Positions 23,694 through 32,539 of a stretch of DNA of 64,000 nucleotides are shown in pieces. The first letter of the stretch is position 1. Every line of letters starts with the position of its first letter. Position numbers and translations under genes: made by a program. The stretch spans positions 520,409 to 584,408 of the forward strand of contig JAKLJI010000001.1 of the NCBI GenBank assembly GCA_023151275.1, written 5' to 3'. Source of the stretch: Bacteroidia bacterium. GTDB lineage: Bacteria > Bacteroidota > Bacteroidia > UKL13-3. The notes below the pieces were generated by a model that worked only from the letters and a program-made list of their open reading frames with translations, did no database searches and was not told the origin of the DNA.

Positions 23694-23765
23694 ATAAATT
23701 ATGATTTTTGTTTCAAGTAAAGTCATTTTTTTAGCAAGCAGGGAGAGCTAGTTTCGAGTAAAGAA

Positions 23766-25691
23766 ATGCTTATGGCCGATTTAAATCCAGATCAGGATTC
23801 TTACCGGAAGGTGGTTCGTCTTTCTCCGGATGGAAAAGTAATTACGGATTCCAAGGGAATTATTTTGGAGTGGAATCAAGCCATGGAGGATTTCTCTGGG
23901 ATTCCGGCAACCGAAGCGCTTGGCTCATTTATTTGGGATATGCAGGTGCAAATGGTTCCTCCTGAAATACGTGGAGAAGAAATCCTACAGAAGATTAAGC
24001 AAGCGTTTTTTAAGATGGTCAATAATCCCGGCCAGCCTTTTAATAGGCTTATTCGGCAAAATGTTGTCAATCGGAAAGGCGAGATTAAGGTTGCTGAAGA
24101 AAATGTTTATTTAATTCAAACAGGCGAGCAAACTTTATTTTTTGGTTCAATTCGTGACATAACAGAACGAGTTTTGGCCGAAGAAGCTTTGCGAAAAAGT
24201 GAGGAACGATTTAAGGCCATTGCCAATTATTCAGGCAGTTTAGAAGTTTTATTTGACCAAAATGGAAGGCTTGAATGGGTAAATGATTTTGCCCAGGAAA
24301 TCATTGGTTTTTCGCCATTGGAGATTCTTAAGCATGCGCATTTAAGTTGTCGTCCTTCTGGATTCTCTGAATGGATACCTATTCATGAATTGATATTGCA
24401 AAGGCCAAACCCAATGCCCTATGGGCAGAAAGAGGTTGAAATCAAGCATAAGAACGGCAATTGCCTTTGGCTTTCTGTTTCTTGGCGAACCATAGAAAAC
24501 CAGTTGGGTGAAATTATTGGTGTTCGTGCAAGTGGACAAGACATTACAGCACGAAAGACCTATGAAAATGAATTGCGTAAAAGCCAGGAGCGGTACGATC
24601 ACCTGGTTTCAGGTATTCCTATTGGGGTTTTTATTTTAAAAATTGAAAGCGGCGGTCCGGCAGTTTTTGAATATATGAGTGAGCCCATGCGGCAGCTTGT
24701 AGGATTGACTGAGCTTGCTGTTGAAGTGCCTATAACTGCTTATGTTGATTTAATTTTACCCGAATGTAGGGGGCGTTTTGAGGATGCCTATTCAAGAAGT
24801 ATCAGAGATTTTGAGCCCTTTGATTGGTCTGGAGGAATTTTATTAAATGGGAAGGTTCGTTTCTTTAGAATCAAATCCATGCCAGAGCGAATCAGCGAGA
24901 ATGAAAGGCGTTGGAATGGCATTTTGATTGATATTAGTGACCAGGTTGAAGCCAGTCGTGCTATGGAGGACAAAAATAAAGAGCTTCAAGAGGCTTTGAA
25001 TGAGAAGGATAAATTCTTCTCCATTATTGCCCACGATTTGAAAAATCCGTTCAATGCCTTTTTGGGTCTTACACGCATTATGGCTGATGATTTTAGCAGC
25101 CTGAGTCGGGAAGAAATTCATGAGTTTGTGGATGCCATGAGTGCTTCTGCTTCCAAACTGCACGAGCTCTTAGAAAACTTGCTCGAGTGGTCGAGAATCC
25201 AACGGAATGTGATTCCTTTTGATCCTCAGGTTTACTCTTTCCGGGAAATTATTTCAGATACAAGTTTGTTGCCTGTTTTTGAGCAAGCAGAAACCAAGGG
25301 AATTGAATTGGTAATTAACTACCCAAAAGATTTATTGGTGTTTGGCGATTCGCATATGCTGGGTTCCTGCCTGAGGAATTTGATAAGTAATGCAGTAAAG
25401 TTTACCAAAAGAGCAGGGAAGGTTAATATTATTGGTGAGAGGCTTGCAAGTGGTGAAATCCGAATAGCTGTAAAAGATGAAGGTATTGGAATGAAGGAGG
25501 AAATGGTTTCGCGACTATTTAAATTGAATGAGCAAGTGAGCAGACCAGGAACTGAAGGTGAATCAAGCACCGGTTTAGGCCTTATCCTTGTACGCGATTT
25601 TATGTTACGTCATCAAGGCCGTGTTGAGGTTGAAAGTAAACAAGATGTTGGTAGCACTTTTGCCTTGATTTTACCGCGCATACCGGATTAA
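23766..25691 (+). CDS. Three-PAS sensor histidine kinase (soluble)
   Basis: The protein has 641 residues and no signal peptide or membrane helix. Three PAS domains lie at ~13-130, ~145-265 and ~275-395; the first two end with PAC-like motifs (GSIRDITERVLAEEAL, SGQDITARKTYENEL) and the third with GILIDISDQVEAS. Next come a HisKA domain with His in FFSIIAHDLKNPFNA (~418) and a HATPase_c domain with N-box LRNLISNAVKF and GLGLILV. It probably senses a cytoplasmic or redox cue. No response regulator is nearby. TAGTTTCG shortly before the ATG resembles the -7 box. The gene is flanked by a terminator on the left and a convergent gene on the right. Confidence 0.9.
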   Translation: MLMADLNPDQDSYRKVVRLSPDGKVITDSKGIILEWNQAMEDFSGIPATEALGSFIWDMQVQMVPPEIRGEEILQKIKQAFFKMVNNPGQPFNRLIRQNVVNRKGEIKVAEENVYLIQTGEQTLFFGSIRDITERVLAEEALRKSEERFKAIANYSGSLEVLFDQNGRLEWVNDFAQEIIGFSPLEILKHAHLSCRPSGFSEWIPIHELILQRPNPMPYGQKEVEIKHKNGNCLWLSVSWRTIENQLGEIIGVRASGQDITARKTYENELRKSQERYDHLVSGIPIGVFILKIESGGPAVFEYMSEPMRQLVGLTELAVEVPITAYVDLILPECRGRFEDAYSRSIRDFEPFDWSGGILLNGKVRFFRIKSMPERISENERRWNGILIDISDQVEASRAMEDKNKELQEALNEKDKFFSIIAHDLKNPFNAFLGLTRIMADDFSSLSREEIHEFVDAMSASASKLHELLENLLEWSRIQRNVIPFDPQVYSFREIISDTSLLPVFEQAETKGIELVINYPKDLLVFGDSHMLGSCLRNLISNAVKFTKRAGKVNIIGERLASGEIRIAVKDEGIGMKEEMVSRLFKLNEQVSRPGTEGESSTGLGLILVRDFMLRHQGRVEVESKQDVGSTFALILPRIPD

Positions 25692-25820
25692 GAGAAAATC
25701 TGCTTCCAAAAGAGGTTAATCATTTTGCAGCAGCATCATTTCAATTTAAAAACTAAACAAATCTTCCAGGTTGGAAGAGTAATCAGTTAGTTTTATCTAA
25801 GTAATACATCAACTTTTCGC

Positions 25821-25862
25821 AAATCCTTGGAACGGTTTGTTCAATAACTTTTCAAAGGATTT
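25821..25862. terminator. Weak stem-loop between convergent genes
   Basis: AAATCCTT (25821-25828) and AAGGATTT (25855-25862) form an 8-bp stem with a 26-nt loop in the 183-bp gap between the PAS kinase and the M28 peptidase. There is no clear U-run, so termination is tentative. The rest of the gap holds nothing I can identify. Confidence 0.3.
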
Positions 25863-25874
25863 AGACAAGTGTTC

Positions 25875-27239
25875 TTAGCGCAGTCCATATTCACTTAATA
25901 AGTACAACATGCCGCTAAGCACAACTGTTCCGAATTGTAATTCGCGTTTGTTTACCTTTTCAAAGATATCGGCCGCGGTATGATGGATGTCGAAGTATTT
26001 CTGTCCATCGGGATGATAGCCAATAAGCACTGTACCTTGGTTTCTTAGCGGACCAATATCTGCTCCACCTCCATTTGCATCAAAGTTTTGAACGCCATAG
26101 GGGGCAAGCAGTTTTTCCCAATCCTTGTATTTTCCAAGTGAATCTTGTGGCAAGGTAAATCCAATATGACGCGGCATAAATCCTCCTGCATCGGTTTCAA
26201 TGGCTGCTAAGTGTTTTTCGTTGTTGGCTTTAGCCAATTCGGCATATTTTAAACCTCCTTTTAGACCGTTTTCTTCGTTCATAAAAAGAACAGCACGAAG
26301 GGTTCTTTTGGGTTTATAGCCTTCTTGTTTCAATAAGCGTAGCGCATTCATGCTTTGAACACAACCTGCCCCATCATCATGTGCCCCTTCGCCGTTATCC
26401 CAAGAATCCAAATGTCCACCTACCAGGATTATTTCGTTGGGATTCTCGCTTCCACGCATTTCTGCAACCACGTTATAGCTCAACACATCATCAAGCATTT
26501 TGCAGGTCTGTCTGAACCAAACTCTGACACACCCGTTTTCATGAATTAGTTTGCTTAGTTCATCTGCATCAACGGTTGAAATGGCACAGCCTGGAATTTT
26601 TGGAATTGAGTCCCGGTAATTGGTTGCACCGGTATGAGGTTCATCGTCCAATGCATGCGTCATACTGCGCACAAGTACGCCAATTGCTCCTTTTTGTGCG
26701 GCTTCAATGGGTCCTTGAGAACGTTGGTTAACCGTGTTTCCATAGGCTTGACCGCAAATTAGCACGTTATTTGGAAAGGGTCTGCTAAAGAAAACGATTT
26801 TGCCTTTCACCTTTTCTGTGGGAAGGGCTCTTAGCTCTTCAAAGGTTTTCACTTCAAGTACTTCTGCTTCTAGGCCTTTTTCAGGAGTGCCAACCGAGTT
26901 TCCAAGTGCACAAATGCTAAGTTCGATTTGTTTCTTTCCCACTTTTGCGTACGCTTTTTCTTTATCGCCTCTTACCCAATGAGGAACCATAACAGGTTGC
27001 AACCAAACCGAATCAAAGCCATCTTTTTTTAGTTCTGCAAATGCCCATTGCACTGCTTTTTCTGCTTGGGGAGAGCCACTTAATCGCCCACCAATTTGTT
27101 TGCAGAGGTAGCGCAAATCGGAGTAGGAACGTCCTTGGTTGAATTCGCGTTCAAACAGATTGCGCACCAAGCTGGAATCTTTGGGGTTTGATGCAGCAAG
27201 CAAAGGCAGCAAGGCTAGAATAGGCAGCAATTTTTTCAT
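25875..27239 (-). CDS. Secreted M28-family metallopeptidase (carboxypeptidase Q-like)
   Basis: The 454-residue protein has a signal peptide (MKKLLPILALLPLLAAS) and a PA-type insert (~125-250, with GKIVFFSRPFPNN). The M28 catalytic core shows zinc-ligand motifs GGHLDSWDNGEGAHDDGAG, FMNEENGLKGG and IETDAGG. Near the C-terminus is HHTAAD, a normal site for the last His ligand. Family members are di-zinc exopeptidases or dipeptidases. All key residues appear present, so it should be active in the periplasm or outside the cell. It is transcribed leftward. The 305-bp gap upstream holds a GC-rich structured island and the infB terminator. Confidence 0.92.
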   Translation of the reverse strand: MKKLLPILALLPLLAASNPKDSSLVRNLFEREFNQGRSYSDLRYLCKQIGGRLSGSPQAEKAVQWAFAELKKDGFDSVWLQPVMVPHWVRGDKEKAYAKVGKKQIELSICALGNSVGTPEKGLEAEVLEVKTFEELRALPTEKVKGKIVFFSRPFPNNVLICGQAYGNTVNQRSQGPIEAAQKGAIGVLVRSMTHALDDEPHTGATNYRDSIPKIPGCAISTVDADELSKLIHENGCVRVWFRQTCKMLDDVLSYNVVAEMRGSENPNEIILVGGHLDSWDNGEGAHDDGAGCVQSMNALRLLKQEGYKPKRTLRAVLFMNEENGLKGGLKYAELAKANNEKHLAAIETDAGGFMPRHIGFTLPQDSLGKYKDWEKLLAPYGVQNFDANGGGADIGPLRNQGTVLIGYHPDGQKYFDIHHTAADIFEKVNKRELQFGTVVLSGMLYLLSEYGLR

Positions 27240-27309
27240 ACTCGGAGAATTGGCCTACAATATGCAAAAAAATTGGGAAGCTGGGAGAATGAATCAACGA
27301 ATGCGGTTG

Positions 27310-27500
27310 GCTTAGGGGGAGAAGCGGTACCCCGCAAAGGGGCAGCTTTAGCGTTTTGCAGGAGGGCGGGCTGCCGGCAGAAAGCCCCGACAGCCTGCAT
27401 AAAACGCAAAGCATGCCACTGCGGAGTACAAGCGGATACCCCGGCTGCGGCGGGCAGTATGAATTTTGAAGGGCGAAAATTGAACTTGCCCGCTGCGGCA
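27310..27500. repeat. GC-rich structured intergenic island
   Basis: About 190 bp that is clearly more GC-rich than the surroundings. It holds GCGTTTTGCAGG (27351-27362) facing CCTGCATAAAACGC (27394-27407), a 12-bp stem with a 2-nt bulge. Inside that loop is the perfect palindrome CTGCCGGCAG (27371-27380). A near-repeat, AAGCGGTACCCCG and AAGCGGATACCCCG, occurs about 108 bp apart. Open frames cross it on both strands but look compositional. A mobile palindromic unit or structured RNA fits best. Confidence 0.55.
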
Positions 27501-27506
27501 AGCGCC

Positions 27507-27538
27507 AAAAAAAAAGCTGCCTCGGTTGAGACAGCTTT
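27507..27538 (-). terminator. Rho-independent terminator of the rimP-nusA-infB operon
   Basis: Read on the minus strand, AAAGCTG pairs with CAGCTTT and CTC with GAG around a GGTT loop (27513-27538), followed by nine T (the A run at 27507-27515). It starts 7 bp after the infB stop. Confidence 0.88.
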
Positions 27539-27544
27539 AGAAAT

Positions 27545-30500
27545 TTATTTAGTTGTTCGTTTTACTTCCACTTCATCGTAGGCTTCAACAAAGTCGCCCT
27601 CGCGTAAGTCGTTGTAATTGTGAATGGTAAGACCGCAATCGTAGCCGCTGTTTACTTCTTTTACGTCGTCTTTGAAACGTTTAAGTGAAGAAAGAGTTCC
27701 GGTGAAGACCACCACACCATCGCGAATCAGGCGGATTTTTGAATTGCGCAGGAGTTTTCCGTCTGTAACCATACAACCGGCAACTGCACCCACTTTGGAA
27801 ATTTTGAAGACCTCGCGGATTTCTGCGTTTCCAAGGATTTTCTCTTCCATTTTTGGAGCCATAAGGCCTTCAATAGCGCCCTTAATTTCTTCGATGGCAT
27901 TATAAATAATGGAGTAAAGACGGATATCGATGCTTTCTGTTTCTGCCAGTTTGCGGGCTTGACCACTTGGGCGAACCTGGAAACCAACGATAATAGCATC
28001 GGAAGCAGAGGCGAGCATAACATCGCTTTCTGAAATCTGACCAACACCTTTATAGATAACAGAAACCTGTACTTCTTCGGTACTTAGGCGGATAAGTGAA
28101 TCACTAAGCGCTTCCACTGAACCGTCCACGTCACCTTTAACAATAACTTTAAGCTCTTTGAAGTTTCCGATGGCCAAACGGCGACCGATTTCATCGAGGG
28201 TAATGTGTTTATGCGTACGGATTCCTTGTTCGCGTTGAAGTTGTTGACGTTTGGTTGCAATTTCACGGGCTTCTGTTTCAGATTTGGTAACAATAAATCT
28301 GTCGCCAGCCTGGGGAGCACCGTCAAAGCCAAGGATTACTACTGGAGTACTTGGTCCGGCTTTGGCCATTTTTTTGCCGCGTTCGTCAAACATGGCTTTT
28401 ACTTTACCGGAGTAAACACCGGCCAGAAGTGGGTCACCAACCTGCATGGTTCCGCTTTGAACCATTACAGTTGTAACAATACCACGTCCTTTATCCAATG
28501 TAGATTCGATAATGCTACCTACTGCACGTTTATTTGGATTTGCTTTTAGTTCAAGCATTTCCGCTTCAATCAATACTTTTTCAAGTAAGAGATCGATATT
28601 GAGTCCTTTTTTGGCTGAAATTTCTTGGCACTGGAATTTTCCACCCCATTCTTCAACAAGAATGTTCATGGCCGAAAGTTGCTCACGGATTTTATCTGGG
28701 TTTGCACCATCGCGGTCAATTTTGTTAAGGGCAAAGATGATTGGAACACCGGCAGCCTGCGCATGCGAAATCGCCTCACGGGTTTGCGGCATTACTGAAT
28801 CATCGGCAGCAATTACAATAATTACAATGTCGGTAATTTTGGCACCACGGGCACGCATGGCGGTAAACGCTTCGTGACCAGGAGTATCGAGGAAGGTGAT
28901 TTTTTTGCCACTTTCCAGTTTCACTTCGTAAGCACCAATGTGCTGGGTGATACCACCGGCCTCACCACTAACTACGTTGGCCCGACGGATATAGTCGAGC
29001 AAGGAAGTTTTACCGTGGTCAACGTGTCCCATTACAGTAACAATAGGGGCACGAGGTTCTAGGCTTTCCGGATCATCGATATCCTCCTCAACGGCTTCTT
29101 GCACTTCGGCAGAAACAAATTCTACTTCAAAACCAAATTCTTCAGCCACAATGGCAATGGTTTCAGCATCTAAGCGCTGATTAATACTTACCATCATTCC
29201 AAGAGACATACAAGCGCCGATAATCTGAGTAATTTGCAGATTCATCATTTTAGCAAGCTCGTTTGCCGTTACAAACTCGGTTACCCTAAGTTTGTTTTGG
29301 TCTGCCTGTTCTAACATTGCAGCTTCTTCGCGTTCATCGGCCATCCTGTCGCGTTTCTGCTTACGGATTTTTGAACGAACTGCACCAATTCCAGGGTTCT
29401 TGCTACCCGGATTCATGCGTGCTAAAGTTGCTTTAAGTTTATCCTGGATTTCTTTTTCGCTAACCTCAGTTTTTTCAGCCGGGTTATTGTTGTTACCTCT
29501 GCCGTAGTTATTTCCACGGTTGAAATTATTTCCACCCGGACGGTTTTGGTTGTTGTAGCCACCCGGACGATTTCCTTGCGGACCGCGATTGTGTTGGCCT
29601 GAATTGTTATTATTGTTATTGGTGTTGGGTTGATTTGGATTAACCCGTTCACCACCTGAACCAGCAACTGGTTTACGTTTGCGTTTTTTCTTTTGGTCCA
29701 GATTGTCGCTTGAAGCAACAGGTTGAGCTTTTTTCGGAGGATCTGCTTTCAGTTCAATTTTACCGAGAACCTTCAAGCCATCCAGTTTTTCGTATTTGGT
29801 TTCAAATACTTTTTGTTCTTCTTCTACCGGAGCAGGAGGAGCAACTTCAGGAGCTTTTGTGTTTTCAATGGGCTCAGCAACCGGAGTTTCAGGTTTTGGA
29901 GTTTCAGCAGGCTTTTCGGCTTTCGGTTCCGGCTTAGGCTCCGGAGCCACTACTTTTTTCTCTTCTTTCTTTCCTTTTGGTTTATTGAGTGCGTTTAGGT
30001 CAATTTTACCTAATACTTTCAATCCGGGCTCTTCTTTTTCCGGTTCTTTCGCAGGTTCTATTTCCTTAACAGGTTCCGGTTTTGGTTCCTCTTTTGCAAC
30101 AGGTTCCGGAGTTGGTTCAGGTTTTGGAATTTCTGCAACAGGCTCTGGTTTTGGTTCCGGAGCAGGTTCCGGTTCGGGAGCTGGTGTTGGCGCTGGTGGA
30201 GGAACTGGCTTGGCTTCTTCCTTCACAGGTTCGGCTGCCTTTTTGGTGTTTACCAATCCTGATTTAATCAGGATACGTTCTTCTTCCTCTTCTTCTTCAA
30301 TAACAAGAGGTTTAGGCTTGGCAATTTCGTGCACCTCATTTTTTGGTTTGATGCGTTCTTTGCCCAGTTTGTTGGCTTCTTGTTTAACTTTTTTCTCCGA
30401 GGAATACTCCGCCAGGAGTAAACTGTATTGATCCTCTGTGATTTTGGTGGTAGGTTTAGCTTCGATGGAGTGCCCTTTTTTTGCTAAAAAGTCCACCAGG

Positions 30501-30568
30501 GTACCCATACCAACGTTGAGTTCCTTTACGACTGCTTGTAATCTAATTTTTCCGGCTGATTCGCTCAT
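27545..30568 (-). CDS. infB: Translation initiation factor IF-2
   Basis: The 1007-residue protein has the GTPase domain with G1 GHVDHGKT (about residue 510), DTPGHEAF and NKIDR, followed by the usual domain II, III and C-terminal fMet-tRNA-binding domains. The N-terminus is unusual in length and composition. A short IF2_N-like helix is followed by a Pro/Glu/Lys tract (~95-260) built from PEPK and PEPV units. After a Lys/Arg patch comes an Asn/Gly/Arg-rich tract (~325-385) with NNNNNN and RGN elements. Such disordered N-termini are common in Bacteroidota IF-2. It is last in rimP-nusA-infB and separated from nusA by 165 bp with RNA structure. Confidence 0.97.
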   Translation of the reverse strand: MSESAGKIRLQAVVKELNVGMGTLVDFLAKKGHSIEAKPTTKITEDQYSLLLAEYSSEKKVKQEANKLGKERIKPKNEVHEIAKPKPLVIEEEEEEERILIKSGLVNTKKAAEPVKEEAKPVPPPAPTPAPEPEPAPEPKPEPVAEIPKPEPTPEPVAKEEPKPEPVKEIEPAKEPEKEEPGLKVLGKIDLNALNKPKGKKEEKKVVAPEPKPEPKAEKPAETPKPETPVAEPIENTKAPEVAPPAPVEEEQKVFETKYEKLDGLKVLGKIELKADPPKKAQPVASSDNLDQKKKRKRKPVAGSGGERVNPNQPNTNNNNNNSGQHNRGPQGNRPGGYNNQNRPGGNNFNRGNNYGRGNNNNPAEKTEVSEKEIQDKLKATLARMNPGSKNPGIGAVRSKIRKQKRDRMADEREEAAMLEQADQNKLRVTEFVTANELAKMMNLQITQIIGACMSLGMMVSINQRLDAETIAIVAEEFGFEVEFVSAEVQEAVEEDIDDPESLEPRAPIVTVMGHVDHGKTSLLDYIRRANVVSGEAGGITQHIGAYEVKLESGKKITFLDTPGHEAFTAMRARGAKITDIVIIVIAADDSVMPQTREAISHAQAAGVPIIFALNKIDRDGANPDKIREQLSAMNILVEEWGGKFQCQEISAKKGLNIDLLLEKVLIEAEMLELKANPNKRAVGSIIESTLDKGRGIVTTVMVQSGTMQVGDPLLAGVYSGKVKAMFDERGKKMAKAGPSTPVVILGFDGAPQAGDRFIVTKSETEAREIATKRQQLQREQGIRTHKHITLDEIGRRLAIGNFKELKVIVKGDVDGSVEALSDSLIRLSTEEVQVSVIYKGVGQISESDVMLASASDAIIVGFQVRPSGQARKLAETESIDIRLYSIIYNAIEEIKGAIEGLMAPKMEEKILGNAEIREVFKISKVGAVAGCMVTDGKLLRNSKIRLIRDGVVVFTGTLSSLKRFKDDVKEVNSGYDCGLTIHNYNDLREGDFVEAYDEVEVKRTTK

Positions 30569-30597
30569 TATGCCCTGATACTTCTGAATTTAGCTGC

Positions 30598-30694
30598 GAA
30601 TATCGGTGATATTCTGCGATTAATCATTAAAAGGCCTGAAAATACCTGGAGTTCTGAATCTATTTTGTGGAATAGCAGGTACAATCAGGCCTTT
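30598..30694 (-). promoter_or_regulatory. Structured nusA-infB intergenic leader
   Basis: A long stem-loop (30630-30694) has AAAGGCCTGA facing TCAGGCCTTT, a 3x3 internal loop, then TACCTG facing CAGGTA. Nearer infB, GAATATC-GGT-GATATTC (30598-30614) is a perfect inverted repeat ending 30 bp before the infB ATG. The first could be an internal attenuator or processing site, because four U follow it in the mRNA. The second could be an operator or a short hairpin near the start. Confidence 0.5.
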
Positions 30695-30733
30695 ATGGTT
30701 TTTTTTGGTCCTTTTCCGTTACCGGATTTGGCC

Positions 30734-31972
30734 CTATTCGAACTCTGCTTCCAGAATTCTGCGTACTTCAAGTACGGTTTCTTCTTCTAATTCTGTTCTA
30801 CGAACCAAATCTTCTATTGGAAGTGCTAACACGCTTTTTGCAGTATCACAACCGATGGCTTTTAGCTCGTCAAGAATCCAGCTGTCAATTTCATCTGAGA
30901 ATTCATCCAGGTCGATATCTTCTTCTTCCTGTTCTGTTTCTCTGTAAACGTCAATTTCGTAACCGGCTAGTTTTCCGGCAAGTTTGATATTGTGTCCACC
31001 TTTACCAATTGCAAGTGAAACTTGATCGGCTTTGATGGTTACTGCCACGCGTTTGCGGTCTTCTTCAATTTTAATTGCAGAAATTTTCGCAGGACTTAAA
31101 GCACGCTGTACCAAGAGAGAAGGATTAGCAGTGAAGTTGATTACGTCGATATTTTCGTTGCGTAATTCTCTCACAATTCCATGGATACGAGAACCTTTCA
31201 TACCAACGCAGGCTCCAACTGGATCAATGCGGTCGTCGTAGCTTTCTACGGCAACTTTAGCACGTTCTCCCGGTTCACGAACAATTTTCTTGATGCTGAT
31301 TAGGCCATCAATAATTTCTGGTACTTCCTGTTCAAACAAACGCTCAAGGAAAACCGGAGAGGTACGCGAAAGCACAATGCGCGGGGTTCCGTTGTGCATT
31401 TCCACTTTCAATACCACTGCACGAATTGGGTCGCCCTTTTTGTAATGGTCGGCAGGAATCATTTCTGCTTTTGGAAGCACCAATTCATTGCCTTCATCAT
31501 CCAATACCATGATTTCTTTTTTCCAAATCTGGTAAACTTCACCGGTGATAATTTCACCCACACGGTCTTTGTACTTCTTGTACAATTCGTCTTTTTCCAG
31601 TTCCAAAATTTTGGAAAGCAGGGTTTGACGTGCAGAAAGTACGGCACGACGTCCAAACTCTTTTAAAATATCTACCTCAGCGGTAACTTCTTCACCAATT
31701 TCAAAATCGGGTTCAATTTTAAGAGCGTCTTTGTAGGCAATTTGCGTATTCGGGTCCTCAACCTCGCCGTCGTGAACGATAGTACGGTTGTGCCAGATTT
31801 CTAAGTCACCACTTTTGTCGTTGATAATTACGTCGAAATTGTCGTCGCTATTGAACTTTTTGCGCAACATACCACGGAATACATCTTCAAGCACCCGTTG
31901 CATGGTGGCACGGTCGATGTTTTTGAACTCTTTGAACTCACTAAATGAGTCAATTAATCCTGAACTGTGCAT
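30734..31972 (-). CDS. nusA: Transcription termination/antitermination factor NusA
   Basis: The 412-residue protein has the N-terminal RNA-polymerase-binding domain (~1-130), an S1 domain (~135-205, VGEIITGEVYQI) and KH1/KH2 (~225-345, VGACVGMKGSRIHGIVRELRNE and GKGGHNIKLAGKLAGYEIDV). A short acidic C-terminal tail with a helix-hairpin-helix-like segment replaces the two acidic repeats of E. coli NusA. NusA binds RNA polymerase and controls pausing and termination. It lies 19 bp after rimP and upstream of infB, the conserved order. The family has autoregulatory precedents, which matters for the hairpins found around this operon. Confidence 0.97.
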   Translation of the reverse strand: MHSSGLIDSFSEFKEFKNIDRATMQRVLEDVFRGMLRKKFNSDDNFDVIINDKSGDLEIWHNRTIVHDGEVEDPNTQIAYKDALKIEPDFEIGEEVTAEVDILKEFGRRAVLSARQTLLSKILELEKDELYKKYKDRVGEIITGEVYQIWKKEIMVLDDEGNELVLPKAEMIPADHYKKGDPIRAVVLKVEMHNGTPRIVLSRTSPVFLERLFEQEVPEIIDGLISIKKIVREPGERAKVAVESYDDRIDPVGACVGMKGSRIHGIVRELRNENIDVINFTANPSLLVQRALSPAKISAIKIEEDRKRVAVTIKADQVSLAIGKGGHNIKLAGKLAGYEIDVYRETEQEEEDIDLDEFSDEIDSWILDELKAIGCDTAKSVLALPIEDLVRRTELEEETVLEVRRILEAEFE

Positions 31973-31991
31973 ATTAATTGTGTTTGTTTTT

Positions 31992-32456
31992 TTAATTGAA
32001 AGATACCAGAACCAATGTTTCTTCTATTTCAGAGTATGGAATTTCTTTTTCGGTAGGGGTTTTGGATTGATAGGCTTTTTTAGGGTCTTTTAGCAAAAGC
32101 TGAATGGACTCGGCATTTACACTCAGCAATTTGCCCACAAGCACGTTTTGACCTTTCAGTTTCACCTGAAGTTCTCTGCCAATATGCTTGGGATACTGCC
32201 TGTTTAGTCTTAGCGGACGATCTACTCCCGGTGATGAAACCTCAAGTGTGTAGGCATTTTCGCTGAAGTCGATTTCATCTAGTTTTTCAGAGAGAAAACG
32301 GTTGAATAAGCGACACTGTTCAATGGTTAAAGCGCCATCACTATCTAAAAAAACGGAAAGTTTGCCTGAGTTTACCTTGTATTCGGTTTCTACCACAAAT
32401 ACATCGGAGGGTAAAAATTCTGCACCCCAGGCCTTAATTTGTTCTGCTAACTGCAT
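31992..32456 (-). CDS. rimP: Ribosome maturation factor RimP
   Basis: I choose the ATG at 32456 (MQLAEQIKAWGAEFLPSDVF); an in-frame TTG three codons upstream falls against the poly-A run of a terminator-like hairpin. The 154-residue protein has the RimP core with VFLDSDGALTIEQCRLFNRFLSE and YTLEVSSPGVDRPLR, needed for 30S subunit maturation. It is the first gene of rimP-nusA-infB. A promoter-like pair lies at 32506-32536, so the mRNA would begin with the hairpin described at 32464-32491. Confidence 0.94.
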   Translation of the reverse strand: MQLAEQIKAWGAEFLPSDVFVVETEYKVNSGKLSVFLDSDGALTIEQCRLFNRFLSEKLDEIDFSENAYTLEVSSPGVDRPLRLNRQYPKHIGRELQVKLKGQNVLVGKLLSVNAESIQLLLKDPKKAYQSKTPTEKEIPYSEIEETLVLVSFN

Positions 32457-32463
32457 AAGATTC

Positions 32464-32491
32464 AAAAAAAGAGGGGACTTTCGGTCCCCTC
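32464..32491 (-). terminator. Terminator-like hairpin directly before rimP
   Basis: GAGGGGAC and GTCCCCTC form an 8-bp perfect stem with a 5-nt loop, followed on the minus strand by seven U, only 7 nt before the rimP ATG. It could end the glycosyltransferase transcript (stop at 32540). Because the best rimP promoter lies upstream of it, it may also act as an attenuator in the rimP-nusA-infB leader. Confidence 0.85.
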
Positions 32492-32505
32492 ATCTAATTC
32501 GCTCA

Positions 32506-32536
32506 CGAAGATAATGTAAAATTTTCCAAATGCAAA
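32506..32536 (-). promoter_or_regulatory. Probable rimP-nusA-infB promoter
   Basis: On the minus strand TTTG (32536-32533) is followed after exactly 19 nt by TATCTTCG (32513-32506), a one-mismatch TAnnTTTG. This matches the -33/-7 spacing known for Bacteroidota sigma-ABfr promoters. Transcription would start near 32500, about 45 nt before the rimP ATG and upstream of the terminator-like hairpin. Confidence 0.5.
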
Positions 32537-32539
32537 TTT

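Noticed and set aside
27236-27581. Overlapping open frames on both strands across the GC-rich island
   Set aside because: They owe their length to high GC and few stop codons, overlap real gene ends and the infB terminator, and resemble no family.
29723-30431. Long antisense frames opposite the infB N-terminus
   Set aside because: They mirror the low-complexity PEPK/Asn-Gly codons and give Ser/Gly/Phe-rich products with no family features.
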